Shown piece by piece: positions 8,879-17,289 of a stretch of 64,000 bases of DNA (position 1 is the first letter of the stretch; the number at the start of each line of letters is the position of its first letter). Origin of the DNA: SAR324 cluster bacterium JCVI-SC AAA005 (lineage in GTDB: Bacteria > SAR324 > NAC60-12); the NCBI GenBank assembly GCA_000224765.2, contig AGAU01000083.1:43424-107423 (forward strand). The letters are read 5' to 3'. The notes beneath the pieces are model-generated. The model worked only from the letters and a program-made list of their open reading frames with translations. It was not told where the DNA came from and searched no databases. A program made the translations under genes and the position numbers.

Positions 8879-9450
8879 AGCATCCTCTTTTCCTTGCTAT
8901 TGATTCAACACGTCTTTTCCAAAGACAAAATTTTAGCAAGCAAGAACCTTTCCAAAGCTATCTAGTCGAATATTTGGGGACTATCTAAAAGAATTAGCCA
9001 TCTTTAAAGATCTTTGTTTAGGAATTTAGACAAAGTATAGTTGTTCCTTAAGCTAATCTTCTTTCCTGCTAAAGTACTCTTTTAGAAAAGTCTAACTCTA
9101 TTCAATTCTATCGAAAGTGAGGTGAAAATCTAGAAATTCCTCAGTGTCCAACAATTGAGATGAGCGTAGGCAATAAACCATCAAAAGTTTGATAGTTTAT
9201 TGGGTCACGACTCACTATTGAACCAATTAAACTCTGGGATTTGTTTTGGTTTACTTGAAATCCATTGTTTGATGTAGGCCTGAACTTATCCCACAAATTT
9301 TTCACTTTAGCAGGACTTTCTACAAGCAAAAAGAACTGTTTACTATCTTAAATTCGGTATCCTAAATCTTGTCATATCAATAAATTTGTCCTAGTTTGAG
9401 AGGTCACAAATTCAACCTCAACTTCACTCCCAATTTAAAGAAGAATAAAA
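8879..9450. other. AT-rich intergenic region
   Basis: About 570 bases between divergent genes (tiny lipoproteins leftward, M48 protease rightward). It should hold both promoters. I see no convincing gene, tRNA or long inverted repeat. A 62-codon minus-strand frame at 9141-9329 lacks a ribosome site and recognisable features. Confidence 0.5.
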
Positions 9451-10269
9451 ATGTTGAAGCGACTGGTCATCGGATTGATTACAGGCCTAATATTGGTTGG
9501 TTGTTCTGGAAAAGTAGTGCGGACCTTAGCACCGGACACAGTAGATGAAAAACGCATCAACCTGGAAGCCAACAAGTCTTATCAGCAAGTCATCGCAGAA
9601 TCAGAGCTTTCCAAGGACAATCGCTTGTTAGAAATGGTTGAACGCGTGGGGATGCGGATTGCGAAAGCCTCTGGGGAGCCTTTTGACTGGGAGATCGAAC
9701 TGATCGAGAGCCCTGAGCTCAACGCTTGGTGCATGCCAGGAGGCAAGATGGCGGTCTACACGGGAATCCTCCCAGTCCTTAAGACCGAGGGGGCCCTAGC
9801 AGCTGTGATCGGTCATGAAGTTGCTCACGCAACCCGGCGCCATGGGATGAATGGTTACGCACAAGCTATCGAAAATCAGCTAGCAACAGCTGCAGTGGCT
9901 GGAATTGCTGTTCTAGCCGCTGAATTCTATTGCGAATCTCAGGAGTGCAAGGCTCTTGCAACGGTTGGGGGAGCTGCCGGTGCGATGGGATTGGCTTTCT
10001 TCGAGCGTAAGTTTAGTCGTGACGATGAGACAGATGCCGATCGGGTAGGACAAATCTACATGGCCAAGGCTGGTTATGACCCAGCGGAGGCCATTGCGGT
10101 CTGGGAACGAATGGCACAGGCGACAGGAGGCGGAGGCGGTCCAGAATTTATGTCTACTCATCCCAGCAACAAAAATCGCAAGCAAAGACTCTCTCAATGG
10201 CTTTCTGAAACCAAGTCACTCTATGAAAAAGCACCACAAAAATATGGGATTGGAGAAACTATTTTTTAA
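9451..10269 (+). CDS. M48-family metalloprotease lipoprotein
   Basis: 272 aa. The signal peptide ends in a lipobox (LILVGC, Cys about 18), placing the protein in the periplasm attached to a membrane. The zinc-protease motif HEVAH lies in VIGHEVAHATRRHG (about 125-138), with the third ligand region EtDADRVGQIYMAKAGYDP around 190. The C-terminal part STHPSNKNRKQRL is also typical of M48 peptidases of the LoiP/YcaL/BepA type, which degrade or help mature outer-membrane proteins. No TPR repeats follow, so it resembles LoiP/YcaL more than BepA. Weak purine-rich ribosome site (AAAGAAG) before ATG. Single gene with no obvious operon partner. Confidence 0.88.
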   Translation: MLKRLVIGLITGLILVGCSGKVVRTLAPDTVDEKRINLEANKSYQQVIAESELSKDNRLLEMVERVGMRIAKASGEPFDWEIELIESPELNAWCMPGGKMAVYTGILPVLKTEGALAAVIGHEVAHATRRHGMNGYAQAIENQLATAAVAGIAVLAAEFYCESQECKALATVGGAAGAMGLAFFERKFSRDDETDADRVGQIYMAKAGYDPAEAIAVWERMAQATGGGGGPEFMSTHPSNKNRKQRLSQWLSETKSLYEKAPQKYGIGETIF

Positions 10270-10731
10270 ATTGATTTTTGAGAAGTGAGAAGATTTAAAG
10301 GGAGGCAGTCTGGAGCTTGCAAATTAGCCTGGTCCAGCTGTTTTGAGAGAAAGTGTGGTGATCAGCTAACGGATTGTTGCCCCGCAGTGTTTGGATTCAG
10401 ACGTAATTTCTCTTGAACAGTTTTACGAAAATTCGCCAAGAATAAGTTGAATGTGCTGAACTTTGGAGCATGTTTTTTTTTGGTGGCCATTGGATCCTCC
10501 TAGGGTTGATTCAATTTTACTGGTGAGGGGCTGTAAGAACGTCGCCTCGTGCAATAATTAATGGTTTATCAGAGCTGATTGTATTTGGGGAGGAGAGCCG
10601 GGGGAGAGAAAACTTCTCTTTGTCATACCTGAGAATAATTGAGGCGTGATTCTCTGCTTGCATCCCAATCCACCGCTGTCCATACTGATTATATGTTTGC
10701 ATTCCTTAACTAATTTCAACAGGTTCACATC
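10270..10731. other. Intergenic region before the molybdenum hydroxylase gene
   Basis: About 460 bases. It presumably holds the promoter of the downstream gene. A 61-codon minus-strand frame (10517-10702) reads like protein in places but has no recognisable domain or ribosome site; I treat it as a possible remnant only. Confidence 0.4.
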
Positions 10732-13026
10732 ATGAGTAAACCCATTTCTGGTGAGAGCGCACCTACTCAGTTCAAGTACATCGGCAAGCCTCGTGGAACA
10801 ATTGACGCTCCTGAAAAGCTCAAGGGGCAGGCCCGTTACACAGCAGATCTGCTGCTTCCCGGCATGCTGCACCTCCGACCTGTTCTCAGTCCACATGCTC
10901 ACGCTCGGATTGTTTCGATCGACAAGGAAGCTGCCCTTAATATACCTGGCGTTCGAGCTGTCCTTGATGCCAAAGATCTAACCCACTGGAGAAAAAAAGC
11001 AGCTTCCCGGGTAGGAGCCCTACTCGCTCGTGATGAAGTGATGTTCCAGGGTCACCCTGTTGTTGTCGTAGTTGGAGAGACACCACAGGCTGCCTGGGAT
11101 GGTGCTTCAGCTGTCGATGTAGACTATGAAGAGATGGATGTGGTTCCTGATATTGCAACAGCTCTCCAGCCTGGAGCCCCCCTAGTCTGGCCAGATGGAA
11201 TTCCTCGAGACGAATCTGATGTCAGCGCAGACCATGGTGCCGAAAAAAAAGGTGACTCAGATTCAGACAGTCTTCCCCCCAACGTTCATTCAATGGATTC
11301 GTATACGCGGGGCGACGTGGAAGAGGGATTTGCAGCAGCCGATGTGGTGTTGGAGCGAGACTATCGCACGGGGATTGTTCATCAGGGCTATATGGAGCCT
11401 CAAGTCTGTTTGGCTAGTCCTGATCCGATGGGGATAATGACGATTTACACAAGCACCCAGGGCCCTAGGTCAGTTCACAATGATGTGTCTCGATTGCTCG
11501 ATTTACCTCATACGCAGATAAAGGTTGTGCCAATGGTGATCGGTGGTGGTTTTGGTGGCAAGCATGGAATCCTGGAACCCTTGGCTGTAGCCGTAGCGTT
11601 GGAGATGAGGGCACCAGTAAAGTTGGAGTTGACTCGCACGGAAGATTTCATGACCACCATGCCAGCACCAGCTGCTGAAGTCTGGCTCAAAATGGGAGTC
11701 AAACATGATGGAAGCATCTGCGCAATTCAAGCTCGCATTGACGTAGACAATGGAGTCTTTGCAGCAGCTTCATGGAGTGGGTTGCTAGCCCAGTTACTGG
11801 CCAGTGGTTATCGCGCACCACATCTGAGACTTGATTGCCGTGAGGTAGTTACCCACAAACCCATGGCGGGACCTTACCGAGCTCCGACCGCTCAAACAGC
11901 CAGTTTCGCCATGGAGTCCCACATAGATGAACTGGCTCGCAGCCTGAAATTAGATCCACTGGAGTTTCGCTTACAGAATGCGGCGGGCTCTGGCGACTTG
12001 ATGAGTAACGGGAATCCATGGCCGAGCCTTGGGCTGAAAGAGTGTCTTAATGCGCTCAAGGAGAGTGAGCTCTGGAAAAATCGTCAAACCAAAGAAAACG
12101 AAGGTTGGGGTATTGCCGTTGGCTTGTGGCCTTGTGGGGTTTCACCAGCGTCCGCAGTCTGTCGGATGTTGTCCAACGGGAATGTTCAGGTGCAGGTGGG
12201 ATCCGTGGATATTTCTGGAATCAACAGTGGTTTTGTACAGATTGTTGCCGAAGTTCTCTACATAGACCCATCGAAAGTAGAGATAATCCAGGTTGATTCG
12301 CACACAGGTCCGGTTGCTCCACCGAGTGGTGGTAGCCAAGTCAGCTATAGTTTAGCCGGAGCAATTTCAGGGGCTACCAGAAACATCAAGGATCAGCTTG
12401 CCAAGTTAGCCGCTGAACACTTTGAGGCCTCCGAACAGGATTTGGTTTTTGAGGACGGTTCCGTACACGTCACCGGCTTGCCAAGCAAAACTATCTCATT
12501 GGCAAAATTGGCCAAGCAGGCTGAATCTCGCAAAGGTGGAGCCGGTCCAGTGATTGCGACATCTAGTAATTCTATTCAGGAAAATGCACCTGCCGTCGCC
12601 GTTCACGCCGTCAAGGTAGCGGTTGATCCCGAAACTGGACAGGTTTCCCCGAAGAACTACATTGCCGTTCAGGATGTAGGCTTCGCGATCAACCCAATGT
12701 TGATTGAGGGACAAGTTCAAGGGGGTGTGTTGCAAGGGCTAGGCTGGGGACTCTGGGAAGAAATGCCTTATGATGCACAAGGACAGTTACTGGCTTCGAA
12801 CTTTTTGGATTACGCCATGCCTCGAGCAGACGATTCTGTGTTCGTTGATGCCGTACTAGTGGAAAATCCCTCTCCGCTAGGTCCATTGGGGATCCGCGGT
12901 GTGGGAGAACCACCGATTGTTCCAGGAGGAGCTGCCGTTGCAAACGCTGTCCGAGAAGTCACAGGAGTACGTTTTGAGCATTTACCTATTAGGCCGCAAA
13001 CTCTCTGGAAAGCGATGAACTCCTGA
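10732..13026 (+). CDS. Xanthine dehydrogenase/aldehyde oxidase-family molybdopterin-binding large subunit, orphan
   Basis: 764 aa, the normal length of the CoxL/XdhB-type Mo-cofactor subunit. The N-terminal a/b-hammerhead domain (about 15-135) holds KLKGQARYTADLLLPGMLH. Mo-cofactor contacts are seen in IGGGFGGKHG (about 265), GPYRAPTAQTASFAMES (about 380) and PSGGSQVSYS. The C-terminal GIRGVGEPPIVPGGAA carries the Glu that acts as base in this family. The enzyme would hydroxylate an aldehyde, purine or other heteroaromatic compound. The 2Fe-2S small subunit and FAD medium subunit normally encoded beside it are absent on both sides, so it must use subunits from elsewhere, work differently or be a relic. 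The frame is intact. Start ATG with a weak AGG ahead. Confidence 0.88.
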   Translation: MSKPISGESAPTQFKYIGKPRGTIDAPEKLKGQARYTADLLLPGMLHLRPVLSPHAHARIVSIDKEAALNIPGVRAVLDAKDLTHWRKKAASRVGALLARDEVMFQGHPVVVVVGETPQAAWDGASAVDVDYEEMDVVPDIATALQPGAPLVWPDGIPRDESDVSADHGAEKKGDSDSDSLPPNVHSMDSYTRGDVEEGFAAADVVLERDYRTGIVHQGYMEPQVCLASPDPMGIMTIYTSTQGPRSVHNDVSRLLDLPHTQIKVVPMVIGGGFGGKHGILEPLAVAVALEMRAPVKLELTRTEDFMTTMPAPAAEVWLKMGVKHDGSICAIQARIDVDNGVFAAASWSGLLAQLLASGYRAPHLRLDCREVVTHKPMAGPYRAPTAQTASFAMESHIDELARSLKLDPLEFRLQNAAGSGDLMSNGNPWPSLGLKECLNALKESELWKNRQTKENEGWGIAVGLWPCGVSPASAVCRMLSNGNVQVQVGSVDISGINSGFVQIVAEVLYIDPSKVEIIQVDSHTGPVAPPSGGSQVSYSLAGAISGATRNIKDQLAKLAAEHFEASEQDLVFEDGSVHVTGLPSKTISLAKLAKQAESRKGGAGPVIATSSNSIQENAPAVAVHAVKVAVDPETGQVSPKNYIAVQDVGFAINPMLIEGQVQGGVLQGLGWGLWEEMPYDAQGQLLASNFLDYAMPRADDSVFVDAVLVENPSPLGPLGIRGVGEPPIVPGGAAVANAVREVTGVRFEHLPIRPQTLWKAMNS

Positions 13027-13080
13027 TCATCAGGAAATTAGCAGCGGTGTCGTGGATGATCGCAATTCCTTGACTCATAA

Positions 13081-13491
13081 ATGCGAAAAATGAAAGCACT
13101 ATTTCTTGGAATCGTATTGGTCCTTACGGCTAGCCAGACACCGCTTGCAGCGAAAAGCGTGAAACTTGACTCAGCAAAAATCAAGGACTGCTTTATCCTG
13201 GGATATTGTGACGTACAGATCATGGATCCCAGTGAAATCCCAAGAGGCTGGCGAGAAAGACAACTCAGCCAGCCGATCCTACGCATTCGCATTCTGGACA
13301 TAAATGGGGCCGACCAATTTGCTTGTCGAGATGTTTCAAGGCAAATCAAATGGGAATTCGCCAAGAACCAACTCCAAGGCGCCAAATCACTGCGCCTAGA
13401 AATCAATGGCAAATTCAAAGGCAACCATGCAACGAAAGTCTTCATTGACGGCGAGTCCCTCACTGACTTGATTATACAGTTTCGCTGTTAG
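13081..13491 (+). CDS. Secreted protein of unknown function (four cysteines)
   Basis: 136 aa, not recognised. The N-terminus (MRKMKALFLGIVLVLTASQT, cleavage probably after LAAK/AKS) is a clear signal peptide, so the protein is exported. The mature part has exactly four Cys (DCFILGYCD, FACRD and a C-terminal Cys), suggesting two disulfides in the periplasm. A predicted mix of strands (ILRIRILDIN, SLRLEING, KVFIDGESLTDLIIQF) suggests a small beta-rich domain. A second ATG three codons in could be the start. It follows the Mo-hydroxylase by about 55 bases. An antisense frame of similar length exists but has no signal or ribosome site. Confidence 0.6.
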   Translation: MRKMKALFLGIVLVLTASQTPLAAKSVKLDSAKIKDCFILGYCDVQIMDPSEIPRGWRERQLSQPILRIRILDINGADQFACRDVSRQIKWEFAKNQLQGAKSLRLEINGKFKGNHATKVFIDGESLTDLIIQFRC

Positions 13492-13743
13492 ATAGAATAC
13501 TTTCGTACATTGAAAGTAGTAATCCAGACAGTCCTACCCACCCCTGCTGAAAGTTAGCTCTCTCACAACGATTTTCCTAAAAATATCTGAGTCCAGATCA
13601 ATAACACTTGTTTTCCCAAACAAGGAAATAGTGCCACAAATGTTTCATTTTGAATGTTTAATCCTTGAATATTTTCAACAAAAATCTAGTCTGCGATAAT
13701 TCAAAATTTATTATTTGTTTCAACCATTGAACAAAAACCAGCC

Positions 13744-14808
13744 ATGACCAGAAACAAGGTAAAGAAACCGTTGATCATTCAATTGGTGGGCTGGGCGTTG
13801 ATCTTAGCCCCTCTTGGATATTACGTAACTACAGCTTTCCAGTGGAGCCATTGGTCCTTGGCAGGTATGGTTGAACAGTTGATGCTTTTGCCTCACGGTC
13901 CCCTCAAGCTATCGGTAATTGTAGCTTCGCCACTGGTTGGTCTTACAGTGCTTTCCGTTAAGCAAATTGGCTGGATCAGCTTCATGCTCTATTGTGGGGC
14001 AACGATCTTCGTAAACTTCTATATCGCCTACACAACGGAGGGAGTGACCAACCTATCAGCAAGCCTATATTCGCTTACCGGGGTACTCGCTATCTTAGTG
14101 TATGTGGTTAGAAAAGAAATCATGGCTCCCTATTTCAATCCCCAACTTCGCTGGTGGGAATCTGCAGAGCGATTTCCATTCAAGCTGGATATTCTTTTAA
14201 AAAGTGATCGTAGGGAGGAAAAAATCAGTTCTAGAACCTTCGATATCTCTGTTTCTGGATGCTTCTTGACGACAGATTTAGAGTATCAGTCAGGTCAGAC
14301 AATTGAACTGAAGATCAATCTCCTGGATCCAGTTGATCTCAAAGCCGAAGTAGTCTGGGTTTGTCCTGGCAATGAGAATGTGCCAAAAGGGATTGGCATC
14401 CGATTTACCAGTAACCTCAAAGAGATTGCTGCCCAGGTTGATAGGTTCAAAAAGAAGTACAGTAAGGCGGAGCGCTTCCCATTCCAGTTGGATGCTCAAA
14501 TTCAGCACAAAGGCGGTACAGAGCAAATCAGCTCCAAGACCTTTGATATCTCTGTCTCTGGATGTTTCCTGATCACAGACCATTCCTACGAAACAGGACA
14601 GCAACTGGAGTTAAATCTTAAACTTCTTGAACCGATCAATCTCACGGCTCAAGTCGTTTGGGTCTCAACCGGGGACACAAAAATTCCACAAGGAATTGGT
14701 GTCAAGTTCACAAGTCACCTGGATGAAGTCAGCATGATGGTCAAAAGATTCAGAAAAAATTACGGATCTCCGGTTCGAGAGAAAAAAATTGCTGCTTACC
14801 CGGCATAA
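13744..14808 (+). CDS. Membrane protein with two tandem PilZ domains
   Basis: 354 aa. Four hydrophobic segments occupy roughly residues 8-120, followed by two homologous PilZ domains (about 138-235 and 241-345). These share AERFPF, the second PilZ motif DISVSGCFL and a matching tail (GIGIRFTS / GIGVKFTS). The internal duplication is strong. PilZ domains bind cyclic di-GMP through R-x-x-x-R plus D/N-x-S-x-x-G. Here the second motif is intact in both, but the first reads RFPFK and RFPFQ, lacking the second Arg. Nucleotide binding may be weak or replaced by a protein contact. Probably an inner-membrane signalling or scaffold protein. No diguanylate cyclase is encoded nearby. Confidence 0.82.
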   Translation: MTRNKVKKPLIIQLVGWALILAPLGYYVTTAFQWSHWSLAGMVEQLMLLPHGPLKLSVIVASPLVGLTVLSVKQIGWISFMLYCGATIFVNFYIAYTTEGVTNLSASLYSLTGVLAILVYVVRKEIMAPYFNPQLRWWESAERFPFKLDILLKSDRREEKISSRTFDISVSGCFLTTDLEYQSGQTIELKINLLDPVDLKAEVVWVCPGNENVPKGIGIRFTSNLKEIAAQVDRFKKKYSKAERFPFQLDAQIQHKGGTEQISSKTFDISVSGCFLITDHSYETGQQLELNLKLLEPINLTAQVVWVSTGDTKIPQGIGVKFTSHLDEVSMMVKRFRKNYGSPVREKKIAAYPA

Positions 14809-14853
14809 ACCCACATTTTTCCACATTCGAGCATCCACTTTTACTCTCAAACC

Positions 14854-15669
14854 TCATAGATAATCATCAATTCCATTCATAGAAACTGGAATCACCTGCC
14901 AAGGTGGTCGGGTTGGTTGAATGGAATGTGTCCGAAGTTGATCATTCACTTCCGCACGTAAGGTCTTATCAGCCTGCATAGTAGCGATGAACTGCTCCCC
15001 TGAGTAAGCTTTCTCAAGCTTGGCGATTTGGCAGACGCGCTGAGCTGCTTGTCTTTGGCTGATCGCCCTGAATCTTCGCAACTGAGCGTGAATTGCTGCC
15101 AGGCTGGCAGGCTGGCAGCTCTCCCAATCCAATACCCCAGCGCGGGCAGCGTACCCAAAGACAGGGCCAGCAGGCACCTCAAATTGGTGTTCCACACCCT
15201 GAATTTCCACATAGTCGTAGGCAACTCCAATACCCTCGGTTTTATGCATTAGGGGAAGTTGTTCCTGATTTAGCCAAACCACTTTCAGTTCCGTAACAGT
15301 TCCCAATGAAGGGAAAGCGGTACAGGGAATAGCTCCGTAGTAACTGACCAAGGCCGTATGCACAACGTCACAGTCGTGCAACAGAGCAGGAGTGACAGGT
15401 ACAATTGCTTCCGAACCAAACTTCCGTAGAAGCTGATAGGGAGCGCGGTTTGAGCCAACTGCCAGCACTGGCGTTCTTCCAGCAAGCAGGGGCTTAGCCT
15501 TAACTGGGTTGCCTTCCTTCAGCGCACGTTGATCCAACAAAAACAACTGTCCCCGAACTAACACATACCCGCCCGCAGGAGCCATGTAGGGATAAAGGCT
15601 CGCGCGGTCGTGCTCGCTAATTTCCTCAAGATATGTTCGTAAGCCAGCTGGCTCGTGATCATTCTTCAA
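14854..15669 (-). CDS. Conserved hypothetical protein (271 aa)
   Basis: Cytoplasmic-looking protein without signal peptide or membrane segments. I do not recognise a named domain. Distinctive stretches are VLAVGSNRAPYQLLRKFG, VPVTPA, YYGAIPCTAFPSLGT and LPLMHKTEG. The GSN motif near a strand, followed by Met-His-x-Thr-Glu, recalls gamma-glutamylcyclotransferase-like folds, but that is only a suggestion. The only start in the conserved frame is TTG at 15669. The frame is open upstream to 15711 without ATG or GTG, so the true start is uncertain. It converges with the PilZ gene and stands alone. Confidence 0.65.
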   Translation of the reverse strand: MKNDHEPAGLRTYLEEISEHDRASLYPYMAPAGGYVLVRGQLFLLDQRALKEGNPVKAKPLLAGRTPVLAVGSNRAPYQLLRKFGSEAIVPVTPALLHDCDVVHTALVSYYGAIPCTAFPSLGTVTELKVVWLNQEQLPLMHKTEGIGVAYDYVEIQGVEHQFEVPAGPVFGYAARAGVLDWESCQPASLAAIHAQLRRFRAISQRQAAQRVCQIAKLEKAYSGEQFIATMQADKTLRAEVNDQLRTHSIQPTRPPWQVIPVSMNGIDDYL

Positions 15670-15766
15670 AATAGCTCCATAGGAGGGGGTTAGCCACTCG
15701 AGATGATGTGATTCTCAATCAAAAATTCGTCATACCTCGTGTTCAGCAAAAAATTTACTCCGAAGT

Positions 15767-15991
15767 ATGGAAGTTATTTTGGTCAGATACTTTGGTGCAT
15801 TGAACCCGATAAGAGTTTTCAAACAATATTTACGGATTGACCCGGGAGAACGTATCAATGAAATTGCCAGCAAATTTTTGAATCATGGAACTCAGCATGT
15901 CTGGATGTGGATTGCAGATGAGTGGTTCAACAGTTGGATTTGTAATTTATTTGAGGGATTAAAAAGATATTTACTTAAAAAATTAACATGA
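15767..15991 (+). CDS. Small hypothetical protein (74 aa)
   Basis: Not recognised. 74 aa, no signal peptide, rich in Trp and aromatic residues in the second half (HVWMWIADEWFNSWIC), with a C-terminal basic stretch (LKRYLLKKLT). The ribosome site is weak. Its TGA overlaps the ATG of the following 54-aa membrane peptide in an ATGA arrangement, which favours both being real and coupled. Base composition is more AT-rich than the neighbouring enzymes. Confidence 0.45.
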   Translation: MEVILVRYFGALNPIRVFKQYLRIDPGERINEIASKFLNHGTQHVWMWIADEWFNSWICNLFEGLKRYLLKKLT

Positions 15992-16152
15992 ATTCAAAGT
16001 ACAAAATTCTAATATACTTTTTGTTTGCAATTATTGTTTTGCTGTTCTTTGGAGGTGCAACAATTGATCTTAACACGTTACTAATCACAGGCTCAGTAGC
16101 AGCTTTAGGAATCCTTATTGTGTTACCAACAAAAGAAGATATTGAAGAGTAA
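15988..16152 (+). CDS. Small membrane protein (54 aa)
   Basis: 54 aa with two hydrophobic helices (LIYFLFAIIVLLFFGG and LLITGSVAALGILIVL) joined by a short polar turn, and a charged tail ending KEDIEE. Starts four bases inside the preceding small gene (ATGA overlap). Looks like an inner-membrane hairpin protein of unknown role. The overlap and clean membrane topology are the only support. Confidence 0.5.
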   Translation: MNSKYKILIYFLFAIIVLLFFGGATIDLNTLLITGSVAALGILIVLPTKEDIEE

Positions 16153-16280
16153 GAGTGGAGAGTTTTACTTAATTTTATATGAGACAAAGTTTTGGTTTTC
16201 TTACCCATGATCTAGTTACTTGTAGCCTACAAGGGAAATAGTTAGATTTAAAAGTATATAAAAATTTAAACCTTACCTGC

Positions 16281-17141
16281 TCAACTGTGGTACGTTTGGC
16301 GTACAGGATTATCTTGAAAATAATTCTTATTTTCACGAGCAACCGCCCGTTTCCATTCTAAAACTTCTTCAACACCCATTGATTGATTTGGAGCAGACTC
16401 CATGATGAATGAACAGTTTTCTGTTTCAACACCAGCAACTAGCATTGCAGATTCTTTCTCAGTGATTCGAATTTCACGTTGTAGGTCAGTGGTGCAATAT
16501 CGAATGGCAAATCCAACTCTTGGATAATCAGTCTGATTTGGGCCACTAGCATGAATAGATCGAAAGCTGTGCAGGCTCATCTCACCAGATTGCAATTTGA
16601 GATCAACTGCTTCATGTGTGAAATCAGCGATTTTTTCATCAACAACGATTTGCTGTCCTCGACTTAACATATTTTCATCTGATGGTCTAGGTTCATGTGC
16701 AAATTGACCCCACTTGTGTGATCTAGGCACAACGCGCAAGCATCCTGACTTTGGCATCGATGGTGTCAATGCCAACCATACTGTGAGTGCTTTTTCTGGC
16801 TCAGTCATACCTGCGTAAGTAGAATCCTGATGCCAACTGTAAAAACCTTGCGAATGAGCCTGCTTAATACACCAGTCTGAAGACCAAACAAGGATATTTT
16901 CAGATCCCAGTGCGCTACAGACCACACGTAAAATTTTAGCATTCCTTACCAACTTGTCTAAGATGGGTAGGAGCAGGTGTGTTTTGAAACGCCCGGGACC
17001 ATTTAGTTCTAGTGATACACCCACCTCTTCCCAAATTTCTTGCGCTTCATCTTGAGAAAGAATGGGAATGGCATCTAAATATCCCCTTTCCAAAAAATTC
17101 TCTGCGACTGTGTCAGACGATATGATAGGTTTGATTCTCAT
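16281..17141 (-). CDS. Phytanoyl-CoA dioxygenase (PhyH)-family Fe(II)/2-oxoglutarate oxygenase
   Basis: 286 aa from ATG 17141 (a GTG at 17153 is an alternative). It shows the PhyH facial triad: H-x-D in WHQDSTYAGM (about 105-115) and the distal His in MSLHSFRSIHASGPN, followed by the 2OG-binding Arg in YPRVGFAIRY. Arg/His-rich substrate-lid residues lie in SGCLRVVPRSHKWGQ. Family members hydroxylate phytanoyl-CoA, ectoine, small amines, secondary metabolites or, as PhnY*, 2-aminoethylphosphonate. It stands just upstream of no clear operon partner, but a PhnZ-like HD oxygenase lies 4 kb away on the same strand. The substrate is unknown; cytoplasmic. Confidence 0.88.
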   Translation of the reverse strand: MRIKPIISSDTVAENFLERGYLDAIPILSQDEAQEIWEEVGVSLELNGPGRFKTHLLLPILDKLVRNAKILRVVCSALGSENILVWSSDWCIKQAHSQGFYSWHQDSTYAGMTEPEKALTVWLALTPSMPKSGCLRVVPRSHKWGQFAHEPRPSDENMLSRGQQIVVDEKIADFTHEAVDLKLQSGEMSLHSFRSIHASGPNQTDYPRVGFAIRYCTTDLQREIRITEKESAMLVAGVETENCSFIMESAPNQSMGVEEVLEWKRAVARENKNYFQDNPVRQTYHS

Positions 17142-17289
17142 TTGGATAAACACAGGCTGCGGTTAAACCAAGATATGATGAAGATGGAAACTTGCTGATC
17201 AACCTTACTACTGAAGCAATTTTAAGATGGCTGTGGTAGCCAAAGATGTAGGGCCAGCTAAAATTTCAAATTAGTTGAAGATACAACAA

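Noticed and set aside
9141..9329. 62-codon minus-strand frame in the AT-rich gap
   Set aside because: No ribosome site, no known domain, no conserved neighbour; could be a remnant but cannot be supported.
10517..10702. 61-codon minus-strand frame before the Mo-hydroxylase gene
   Set aside because: Some protein-like text, but no start signal or family match.
13020..13034. Short palindrome TCCTGATCATCAGGA at the Mo-hydroxylase stop
   Set aside because: 7-bp arms around a single base with no T-run; too short to form a terminator hairpin.
13038..13463. 141-codon minus-strand frame opposite 13081-13491
   Set aside because: The plus-strand frame has a signal peptide and ordered cysteines; the minus frame has neither and no recognisable protein character.
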